Notes under the pieces: generated by a model
Seen by the model: only the letters and a program-made list of their open reading frames with translations
Database searches by the model: none
What the model was told of the DNA's origin: nothing
Virus record (IMG/VR): IMGVR_UViG_3300018876_000087
Coordinates: 1 to 26,158 of that record
Origin: a virus
Length of the DNA stretch: 26,158 bases
Reading direction: 5' to 3' (one strand)
Made by a program: the position numbers and the translations under genes
Shown: in pieces, positions 15,494-24,500 of the stretch
Position numbering within the stretch: position 1 is the first letter of the stretch
Layout of the letters: each line of letters starts with the position of its first letter

Positions 15494-18400
15494 CGTTACC
15501 CCAGAGGACTGCACCTGCAGAATCGTATATTACCAAAGTTCTGTTGCTGGCATCCTGAAGTTTAACGCCAGTGTCGAGTTTGAGTTTTTCAGTGTCAGTA
15601 ACCAAAACCTCACCAGCACTATCGATCTTAACCCTCGTTCCAGCAGCACCAAAATCGTTACCAGCAACCCTAAGTTCCATTCTGGCAGTTTCACTGCCTG
15701 CAGTTCTTTCTGTGAATACAGTTCGAATCTCTGCGTATTCGTACTCTTCAGTCGCACTAGTGCTGTTACCTGAAGTGAACAAAAGTTTACTAGCGGTAGC
15801 AGCACCATTTGTTCTGTTATCCAGTTTAAAATCTGTGGAAGAATAATCTGTAGTGATCGACGCTCCGTTTTGCCCGTCTAGTATCAACTGGTTTGTAACA
15901 GATCCGTCTGCAATAGACTTAACGCCAAATCGCATTTTAGTAAACGAATCACCACTACCGTTGTCAGCACTATCAAAAGAAATGAAATGTGATATCGTGT
16001 TACTTACATCAGTCTTAACATTAATACCAGAGGAAGTGCCGTTCGCTTCGTTATTAATAGTTAAGAAATTCCCCATATTGATACTGTGAGGAGTTGTAAG
16101 AGAGTTATCATCGATTTCCAAATCAATACTTTCGGTATTGCTTGGGTAAGTACTAAACTGGAATTTAGTGGGGAGGTTTCCACTAGAGACTGTATCTTTT
16201 GCTACTACCCTAAGAGAAGCACCAATTTCTTGAGAAGTATTATCAACACCATTCCAAATAATTGAACCAAGTTGATCTCCGTTTTGAATTGGTGACAAAT
16301 CAACTGCACTGTCTCCACGGTTTTTTGCCAGAACAAGATATGCACCGAATTCGTTGTTGCTGTGTCTTGTTAAAGAGACAAGCGATTCGTTTGCTGCGTT
16401 GCCGGAAATTTCAGTAAAACCAGCAGCAGAAGTAAGAGGAGTTAGGGAAACGTTTTCAACAAAGTTTGCTCCAGCACTGAATCGATAACGTGTTACATTG
16501 AGGTTGTCGATATCAAAGAAAGCATCTCTTAGATTAACCCTATCATTGAATGTGGCGAGACCATCAACATTTAATGCTGAATCAAACTGACCTTGTTGTG
16601 CGGTTACCGATATCGGATTCCCTGTACCAGAACTTACACTAATTACAGTTTCGTAATTGTTGGGGAATGACGTGTTAGTTGATCCACCAAAACCACCGCC
16701 TTTTTGAACGCGAAGTTCTTGAATACCAATACCACGATTTGCCAAAATACCACGAGATGTCACATCATCAAAGTTAGTGAGATCTTGAATACTAGTGACA
16801 GTTCTTCTAGACAACTGACCCGTTGATGTGTCAATCGCAACGAGAGTATCCCTGTCGTTAGAGTCTTCAAGACCAGACAACCGGAAGTTGTAGTTAGAAA
16901 ATTCTACGGGGACTCTTGCCGAGTCTGCTGGCAATCCGTTAGAGATTGCACGATCCGTTACAGAGCGGAGCGTGTCTCTTTCGTTTAGTCTGGTAATTAC
17001 TCCTGCCTGTCCTCTCTTGACTCTACCTGCTTCAGCACCGCCAGTCTGAACGAGTAGGAGTTCGTAGTAATCGGCAACTTCTGCTTCGATGTCAGTTTGA
17101 GTGACTAACGGAACACCAGTTGTATTAGTGATGTCATAGTTCATACCACCAGCAAAGGTTGACAGAACGTTCGTTGAGTCGCCGCCTTCTTGTGTTACTG
17201 CCTGCAGAGAGGGAATTTCGAATGCTGATGGTGCAAGAGTTCTAATCGTTACCTGATTACTTGCACTGTCATACATCATTGCATCGGTAGTGTTTATGAC
17301 AGGGAAAGAACCATAAGAATCTGTGATATAAAAATCGTTAGCATTTCTAATGGTCAGTCCGTGCACACCGATAGAAGCAGTTGTACTATCTCCACCTGCT
17401 TCGCCCGTTGTCACTTCTTGCAGATTGGTAGTATCTTTGAAAGCAAAGGCACCAACATCTCTGTACCCTACGCTATCAGCACCGCCTTCTGCGTTGGGCG
17501 AGATGAAGAGTGCCTTACCATCCCCGGCAGGAGCATATGCACCAGTAAACTCACCAATACTAGCAATAAGATTACCAATCTTCAACCCACGTGTGGTCTC
17601 AGCAAAAGCAACCCCACCAATTGTCTGGTTAGAGTTATCTGTAACTTCTTGCAGTGTAAAGAATTCTGTTGCAACGTTTGCTGCAGTTCCGAGAGTTCTT
17701 ACACCTACACTGTCAAACTCTACGCCCGTGTTAGTAGGTTTGAATACCGGAACAACCAAACTAGAACTGAACGGAGCAGCAATCGGTAAAGAAGATCTCT
17801 TGATATAAAGTTGACTTCCGATATTAACATCTTGACCACCGGTAGAGTCTCCGTTGCCTAGAACGAATGCCCACGTGTAATCTTCAGCAGGTTTCGTAGC
17901 ACCTGATTGTAAAGTGACACGGAATGCACTATCTGTTCCACCTGCGTCAGCAACACGGATAACATCAAATGCTCCAGCAGGAGTTCCGGGGTTGTTCAAC
18001 CCAGCAGTGAAACCTGCGTCTAGGTTGATTGGTTGCGTTACATCAATTTGTCTTGTTAACTGATCTGAACCCGTTTCTGCTGCCTGATCTATGGTGAAGT
18101 AGGTTAATGGAGTATGAGCAGTATTTTCTAGCGTTGTAGTTTCAGCACTATCGTTCTGGTATGCTAATACTGTCAGTAAGTCTGGTTTATTTGTAAGTTG
18201 CGTGATAACCAAATTTTGAACAGTAGCTTTACCAGTAACATTAAGTTGAACACCAAGATTTGCCGAGTCACCTTTAAACCCTTTCGCAATGATGGGAGTG
18301 GTTGTAAGGTAATCTACGTCTGTTACTGTTTGTAAATCTGGGTTAGTAAATGCAGATGCTGCAAGTTCTCTTCCTACTACCTTTCCAGTGGGCAGTATCA

Positions 18401-21149
18401 TCAAAGAAGTGTTTTCAGAAGTATTTTCTATGCTGAGACCTGACAAAGTCAGACCTGCTCTTCCTGTAATCGTAGTAGAGTCTAGATCTGTCAAACCTTC
18501 TACAGTTAGATCGTTGGTGACAGTTAAATCACTTTCGACTTTAAGGGAGTGATCAAATACCCATCTGTCTTCGAGGGCAGCATAGAACAAGTTAACGCTA
18601 CTATCTACTCCAGTCTTGAGTGTGATACCACCGCCATTCGCATCAGAAGGTTGCTGTGCACTATCGGCAAGAACAATATTCTTATCATTAACCGTCAATT
18701 CTGTACTGTTAATAATTGTAGTAGCACCATCAACACGTAAGGATCCTAACACCACAAGGTCTTGTACTGTAGCACTATCAGAAACGGTAAGGAAGGTCAG
18801 TGTTGCAGAGTCTGCAGTTAAACCACCAGTTCCTGTCAATATAATGTTTCGTCCAGAAACTGGATCGTTAGTCAATACTTCATCAAGTCCTAACTGGGTA
18901 CCGTCTAAGATATCAGCATCGACTGGTAAGTATTCAACACTATCACCGGAAGGTGTCTGTAAAACCAAAACATTGTAAGTTGTTGCTGTACCAGCAGGTG
19001 GTGCTGTCGTTGATATACCACCGTTAAGATATAATGGAGTCGGCGTAGTGTCAAATCCTGCAGGTCTTGTGGGATCTGTTACCGTTGTTAAAGTATCGAC
19101 TTGTTGTGCTTCTTGAGCAATTGTTATCGTTTCTACTGTTGTACCGTTCAACCCCAAGAAAGTAGTAGAATTGTTTTCGTTGGATTTTACGTTACTGAAC
19201 TCAATGCCATTTCCTGCAGCACCAGCATCTATAGAAGTAGAGTCTAGTGTGGTGAGACCGTCAACATCAAGGTTGTTGAGTACGTTTAAATCACCATCCG
19301 CATCAATTCTTAACCGCTCTAGATTGCTGGTGAAGAACGACATTGGTTTGGCACTGATACCTCTGAAATTTACCGTACCACTTTCAGTTGTAATTTCTAA
19401 TACGGTATTATCACCCGTGTTATCCAGACGTAAAGACACTGGAGTTGTTCGTTCAATCTCCAGTCCTCGTCCACTAAAAAAGGTGGGTGTGCTTGTTCCC
19501 ATACCAAAGTTTGCTTCGGAGTTGGAAATTTCGCCATGAAAAAGTGCACCATTCAGATAGACATCGTCGCCATCGACAACGAGTCTTCCGTTAATTGTGG
19601 TGGAGTCTAATTGTGTAAACCCACTTGAAGTAAAGGTGGGTGGGTTTGTAGCAGTACTGAAAGTTAGATTAGGATTATCAGACAGTTGCCCATCAGCACC
19701 CACATACACAACTGAATTTAAGACAAGATCTTTTACCTTTGCAGAACCAACCTTGATACCTATGTTTGTCGAATCGCCCCTAGAAGCAACAAAGTCTAAT
19801 GTGACCAAACTATCATCGAATGCAATATCAGTAGCATTTCGAATACCGACTACAGCACTGTCATTACTAGTTGCTCGATCCGCAACAACTACAGTATTAG
19901 TTGTCAGTTCGTTTAATGGATCGCCGGGACTATTGTTTCTTAATTTTACTTGTCCACTGAATATTACTGGATTGAGAGTCTCACCTACATCAAGACTTGG
20001 ATCAACATTTGCTCTACCAGCAACAGAGTGCAAAGTTTCGAAAGTATTATCGAGATTAGTGACATCGATATCTAAAACTTTATATTCTTTTGTAACGGAG
20101 TCTTGGAAAACAAGGGGGACGGTTCCAGTGATATTACCAATAACACCAAGTCCCGGTTCTCTGACGAAGAGACGTGGCATCTTGATATCGTCATTGGTGC
20201 TGTCATACAAAGCAAGATCGCTTAAGTTTCTATAACCAATAGAGTCTGCTGTCTGTTGATTTAAACCAACCCCAACGGTATCGACTACCAAAGCACGACG
20301 ATAATCTGTTCTGTAAGTTCCCGCCGCACTAGTTCTATCTTGAATTTCAAATGCTTTTAGAAACTTAGCATTGATACCATCAGGAGTTGATGCACCTTGA
20401 GCAAAAGAACTAGATTGGTCGCCTGATCCTATTGTAAATTGTGTTACTTCTCTTAACGTAGGTGGATCAAATGCGGTGAAATTAAATGCTCGTTTTCCTA
20501 TTCGATATGGGATAGGTGCCGTTGCACTGTCAATAACAAGAAGTTCAATAGAGTTTAAACCTGTGATTCCTGTACCACGAACTTCACCATTACTGGTATT
20601 GATATTGAATACACCAGTAATCTCTAAATCACCATCTATTAATGAATAGGTGTTGTCGGCAATGTACAAAGCATTGTCGGGAGACCCGTTATTATATCCA
20701 TTAATTTGTAAACCGTAGTTATTACTATTATTACCAGTAAGAGGACCATTGGTAATAACAATACCTTCGGTTGTTTCGTTTCCGTTCTCAGTAACAACCT
20801 GTAATGTGATATCTGCTTCGTTGGTAAATGCAAGATCGCCTAACTTACGATACCCAACGCTATCGTCTCCTGCTATAGTAGGATTGGTGTTGAGGATGAG
20901 CGCATAGTCATCTTCTGGACCTGCTTCGTTTAATTTGCCATTATCGAAACCCAAACCACTTAGTTTAGGGTTTTTTGTAAACCCACGGGTTCCGTCAGCG
21001 TTAGAGAAGAATAAACTATTATCGCTGTCGGGATTTCCCGGATTGGGTTCTGCTTGGTCTAGGGAAAGGTATAGGTAGCGGTCTGCATCAAGATCAGCAA
21101 CGCTTTTCCTTACTACCTTACCCGCAAGCGATATAAGTCTCTTAGCCAT
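15489..21149 (-). CDS. Repetitive tail-fibre-like virion protein, 1886 residues
   Basis: This long repetitive protein has the composition and motifs of marine T4-like phage fibres. A motif of the form (Y/I)R-x-L-G-x-x-A-F, followed after 8-15 residues by LQxVT, recurs about seven or eight times: GYRKLGDLAF at 99-108 with LQVVT, IGYRNLSDLAL at 304-314, GRELAASAF at 926-934 with LQTVT, GYRDVGAFAF at 1228-1237 with LQEVT, and IRTLAPSAF at 1302-1310 with LQAVT. A second module type has SLRVDGATTIINSTELTVND and NIVLADS, then GGGITLK (residues 803-845). It ends in LVIYDSAGAVLWG, with no peptidase S74 chaperone at the C-terminus. Its place upstream of gp13 corresponds to the short tail fibre/fibritin position in T4, so it may be a tail or collar fibre. 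It overlaps the preceding small gene by 8 bases. Confidence 0.8.
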   Translation of the reverse strand: MAKRLISLAGKVVRKSVADLDADRYLYLSLDQAEPNPGNPDSDNSLFFSNADGTRGFTKNPKLSGLGFDNGKLNEAGPEDDYALILNTNPTIAGDDSVGYRKLGDLAFTNEADITLQVVTENGNETTEGIVITNGPLTGNNSNNYGLQINGYNNGSPDNALYIADNTYSLIDGDLEITGVFNINTSNGEVRGTGITGLNSIELLVIDSATAPIPYRIGKRAFNFTAFDPPTLREVTQFTIGSGDQSSSFAQGASTPDGINAKFLKAFEIQDRTSAAGTYRTDYRRALVVDTVGVGLNQQTADSIGYRNLSDLALYDSTNDDIKMPRLFVREPGLGVIGNITGTVPLVFQDSVTKEYKVLDIDVTNLDNTFETLHSVAGRANVDPSLDVGETLNPVIFSGQVKLRNNSPGDPLNELTTNTVVVADRATSNDSAVVGIRNATDIAFDDSLVTLDFVASRGDSTNIGIKVGSAKVKDLVLNSVVYVGADGQLSDNPNLTFSTATNPPTFTSSGFTQLDSTTINGRLVVDGDDVYLNGALFHGEISNSEANFGMGTSTPTFFSGRGLEIERTTPVSLRLDNTGDNTVLEITTESGTVNFRGISAKPMSFFTSNLERLRIDADGDLNVLNNLDVDGLTTLDSTSIDAGAAGNGIEFSNVKSNENNSTTFLGLNGTTVETITIAQEAQQVDTLTTVTDPTRPAGFDTTPTPLYLNGGISTTAPPAGTATTYNVLVLQTPSGDSVEYLPVDADILDGTQLGLDEVLTNDPVSGRNIILTGTGGLTADSATLTFLTVSDSATVQDLVVLGSLRVDGATTIINSTELTVNDKNIVLADSAQQPSDANGGGITLKTGVDSSVNLFYAALEDRWVFDHSLKVESDLTVTNDLTVEGLTDLDSTTITGRAGLTLSGLSIENTSENTSLMILPTGKVVGRELAASAFTNPDLQTVTDVDYLTTTPIIAKGFKGDSANLGVQLNVTGKATVQNLVITQLTNKPDLLTVLAYQNDSAETTTLENTAHTPLTYFTIDQAAETGSDQLTRQIDVTQPINLDAGFTAGLNNPGTPAGAFDVIRVADAGGTDSAFRVTLQSGATKPAEDYTWAFVLGNGDSTGGQDVNIGSQLYIKRSSLPIAAPFSSSLVVPVFKPTNTGVEFDSVGVRTLGTAANVATEFFTLQEVTDNSNQTIGGVAFAETTRGLKIGNLIASIGEFTGAYAPAGDGKALFISPNAEGGADSVGYRDVGAFAFKDTTNLQEVTTGEAGGDSTTASIGVHGLTIRNANDFYITDSYGSFPVINTTDAMMYDSASNQVTIRTLAPSAFEIPSLQAVTQEGGDSTNVLSTFAGGMNYDITNTTGVPLVTQTDIEAEVADYYELLLVQTGGAEAGRVKRGQAGVITRLNERDTLRSVTDRAISNGLPADSARVPVEFSNYNFRLSGLEDSNDRDTLVAIDTSTGQLSRRTVTSIQDLTNFDDVTSRGILANRGIGIQELRVQKGGGFGGSTNTSFPNNYETVISVSSGTGNPISVTAQQGQFDSALNVDGLATFNDRVNLRDAFFDIDNLNVTRYRFSAGANFVENVSLTPLTSAAGFTEISGNAANESLVSLTRHSNNEFGAYLVLAKNRGDSAVDLSPIQNGDQLGSIIWNGVDNTSQEIGASLRVVAKDTVSSGNLPTKFQFSTYPSNTESIDLEIDDNSLTTPHSINMGNFLTINNEANGTSSGINVKTDVSNTISHFISFDSADNGSGDSFTKMRFGVKSIADGSVTNQLILDGQNGASITTDYSSTDFKLDNRTNGAATASKLLFTSGNSTSATEEYEYAEIRTVFTERTAGSETARMELRVAGNDFGAAGTRVKIDSAGEVLVTDTEKLKLDTGVKLQDASNRTLVIYDSAGAVLWGNV

Positions 21150-21513
21150 TTAAAGATTCCAGATAACTCAAGGTCAATTCTAATTTTCCTGCTTGATCTG
21201 CCCATATCGCAATTTGGTTGCCTTCTTGGACTACAAGTTTTCCTGTCAAAGGGGATATAGCATCATTAGACTGAACCCCAAACTCTTTTACAAGATATGT
21301 AGTGGTGTCAGTTCCTACATCATGGTGCACAAAATTGACATTGTAAGTCGCATCGTTTGCAATGTTAGACACCTGCGCCATCAATATAATCGCAGAAATT
21401 CCTGCGGGAACAGTGTATACTACATCGGTACCACGTGCCTTATTGACATCTGTGTTGTCCTTTGTTTGTATAACATAAGTTTTTGTTTTAAATTGATTTA
21501 ATGGAGTTGCCAT
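21142..21513 (-). CDS. Small conserved virion-associated protein, 123 residues
   Basis: I recognise this only as a type of small protein found beside fibre genes in marine T4-like phages; it has no gene name that I know. The sequence is beta-rich: VVYTVPAGISAIILMAQVSN (residues 31-50), NVNFVHHDVGTDTTTYLV, then SPLTGKLVVQEGNQIAIWAD and the final LELTLSYLES. It resembles a single beta-sandwich of the kind used as a fibre adaptor or decoration. GAGGG lies six bases before the ATG. Its stop lies inside the start of the 1886-residue fibre gene (8-base overlap), and it begins one base after the preceding gene's stop, so the three genes are translated as a set and may act together. Confidence 0.8.
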   Translation of the reverse strand: MATPLNQFKTKTYVIQTKDNTDVNKARGTDVVYTVPAGISAIILMAQVSNIANDATYNVNFVHHDVGTDTTTYLVKEFGVQSNDAISPLTGKLVVQEGNQIAIWADQAGKLELTLSYLESLNG

Positions 21514-21514
21514 T

Positions 21515-24500
21515 TTAACCCTCTAATGCTAGAATATATGGTGTTAGCACCGCAAACAACGATCTATCAAAAGTTGTTCCTGTAATTGTTCCTGACTCAC
21601 GGTTGATGGTCAAGTCACCACCGATACGGAAGTCTCCTAATTCATCTGTTGCGGTGAAGTAAACCAAACCAAAGTTAGGTTGTGCTGCTTCCGCAGAGTC
21701 GAACACGATTTCGTTTTCTTTCTTAGGAATACCACCATTTTGTGGTACTGCCGCAAACATGTTTGTGCCTGATCCCACGAATTCAAACGTGTGAGACGAT
21801 GCACTGATCAATGATCTCTGGTGGAAATCTACATTTTGACTCCCTGCCGCATCTTTATTTAGGGGCGGTGCAATCGTTAGTTCGTAAGATCCTGTTTCAG
21901 AAAGGATAGATGAGTACGCAAATACCGAACCGGTACCAGTTTGTCCATCTATTTGTCGATTGTCTGCACCGACTAAAATATAATCGCCCGTTCCACCTAT
22001 AGTCACATATCTTCCAAATCTGTCATCATCGGTGCTACCATTACCATCACCGTTGAATTGTTGACTTTGTGGTTCGAGTTTTGCTACCTGTGCCCAATTA
22101 GATCCTGCCCTTTCTATGATATACGCACCGGTACCATCAGACTCATTTAAGGTGTTTGTAGATGAGCGGTTTTGACCAACGATAACAATATCACCCTTGT
22201 TGTTGATATCGATGTCAGTACCCATAGAGGTACCTTCTTTAGCATCAGCAGGATAAACAGTCTCTTGAAGACTCCATGCGCCTTCGTCAAAATCGAACAG
22301 TTCTACACCACCCGTGTTTCGATACAAACCAAAGATGTAATCATCTGTACCGTCGAAAGTCCCTGTGGTAGGATTAGACAGTTCTAGTGTTGTGGCATCT
22401 GTAATGTCAACAATAGTAGTGTTGCTCGGAATACGAGTATCTCTGTCAGCGTACTCTATGATAGGAGAAGAAGCAGAGTAAATAGTTTGTCCTACTTCGA
22501 ACTTACTTGTGTCATTAATCTGCAGGAACACCGTTCCTGATGCATGAGAAGTCGCAGAATCTATGAAAGTTTCTGACACACTCTGTGAAGTAAATGCAGC
22601 ATATGTCGCATCCTTGGTCATTGCCACTTCAAACTGTGCATTGTCATTTTGACCTAACTGTGATACAATATTCTGAGATATCGTGTAGGTGTCAAACTGA
22701 TTCTTAGTATAATAGTAATGCGTGTTACCCTTCCATGCGACAAGAACCGCACCACCGTCACCAGATATTGCCATTCTAGGTTTGGATGCTGATGTGCCTT
22801 TCGGGAACAACAATTTTTGAACCTTTTGGAATCCATCAGGATCTTGTGCTGAATCTCTGGTGTAAATATGGACCGCACCATTAATAAAGTTAGTGTCCGA
22901 ATCACTTGCGTTTGCTACAAGAAGTGTGTTACCATCACCTGATATTTCTACTTCTGCTCCTAGTTCTCTAGCAGTAGTTGGGTTGGGCGAGTTTGTCACT
23001 GAATCTTGCAGGAACTGTACTTGATCCCAATTGTAGTCGTTAGCAGAATCTCTTTGATAAACGTATACGCCACCGTGTGAAATCGATCCTGTAGAACCCT
23101 GAACATATATGTTAGAGGGAGCACCTACTGCAACACACAACCCTTGCTCGTCAACTGCGATTGCTTGACCATATTGGTCTGTTTGTATTCCACCATTTAC
23201 AGGGTTGCTTGGAGTCAAAGAGTCTCGTAAAGTGTAGTTAAGTCCATCACGCTCTTGTACTTCTACTCTTCTTGCACCAAGACTTGCGAACGCAATGATA
23301 GAGTCGTTCTTAGACATCTGCACACCATATCCAACCTGTGTGTCAGAAGCAACGTTTGGATCGATTCTAACTTGATCGGTGTTACCTGAGACTGCCCAGT
23401 TCTGTAAGATTTCGTCAGAGACATTCAAAATAGTATAGTAGTACGAATCATTTGCAAATTTGATTGCATCATTATAGTTTGGTGTCTTAAAGTCTCCGAT
23501 GTTCAAAGAGTAGTTTGCTGAGTCTCGGTTTATAATGCCATTAACACGGATGATATCATCGTTGAGGTTGTAATCTGCGTGAAGCGATCCATCGTAAATC
23601 GATTTAGAACCGCCAGTTGCAACCAAACCAAAATCACCAAACGATGAGTTAGAGTTTGTTACAGAACACTGTGCGCCTGACTCTGCCTTGATAGAGGTAG
23701 AAGTAGAAATTGTAAAGCACGATACCAACTGTGCATATGCTCGCTCTTTCAGCAGAACACCAATACCGTCAGCATTGAACTGTGTGAACGCATCAAGTAC
23801 CATCGAGCGAAGACCGGACACTTTTGACCCGTCGATCTTCATACCAATGCCAGAGGTTGTCAATGAAGTACAGTTTTGTACATAAGGGGACTGCGTAATA
23901 AACGGACCTGTCTGCGCATCGTTCCTTGGATCAAAGGCAACACATGCTGCTCCGTTCTGGTGATCACGGAAAGTAATTTCTTTTACATAACAACCATTGT
24001 CTACCCAGAAAATATCGCTGTCTACGTTACGAGGACGAATCGTCGTTGCCCTTAATGCATCACCAATAATAGATGTTTTCGGCGGTAACTTAATTGGGTT
24101 GTTGACTGTGTAGTCACCAGACTTTAAGAAGATAGTAGAGTCTGTACCTTGGTTCTGTGCTGTCTCTGATGACTGACGAATGATTGTCTGCCTAGAGGAA
24201 GTCCCTTGATTAAATTGCAACCATGCGGAGTAAATAGCAGGGAAGGTCAACTGAACACCTAGTGCTCCCAAGTCTGGGAAAGTCAACGAGTCAAAACCGG
24301 TTGCCAACCCAGTCGGATAGTTATAAGCATAGATTGTTCCCGCAGTATCCGTTGCTGGGTTAAAGAAGTTGCCCAACTGGAATGTGCCGACACGGGATTG
24401 CTCGATTGCGTGAATGATGATGTCAAGAAGGTTCTGAATCTTAGTAATGTTTCCAGTATCAGTTCCTACTGTGTAGGTTGCGATGATAGACTTCAATTGC

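Noticed and set aside
16318-16329. RGDS tetrapeptides in the fibre protein (residues about 457-460 and 1611-1614), reminiscent of integrin-binding sites
   Set aside because: They follow from the general richness in D-S pairs, and such binding is not relevant to a bacterial virus.
19597-20235. 212-codon plus-strand open frame inside the 1886-residue fibre gene
   Set aside because: Antisense shadow of a low-stop-density repetitive gene. No ribosome binding site or promoter was seen, and all confident genes are on the other strand. The same applies to plus-strand frames at 3270-3770, 15294-15773, 17350-17808 and 17361-17789.
23580-24150. Active polysaccharide lyase in the beta-helix region
   Set aside because: The fold type is suggested by strand repeats, but no catalytic residue pattern can be recognised, so only a structural role is claimed.
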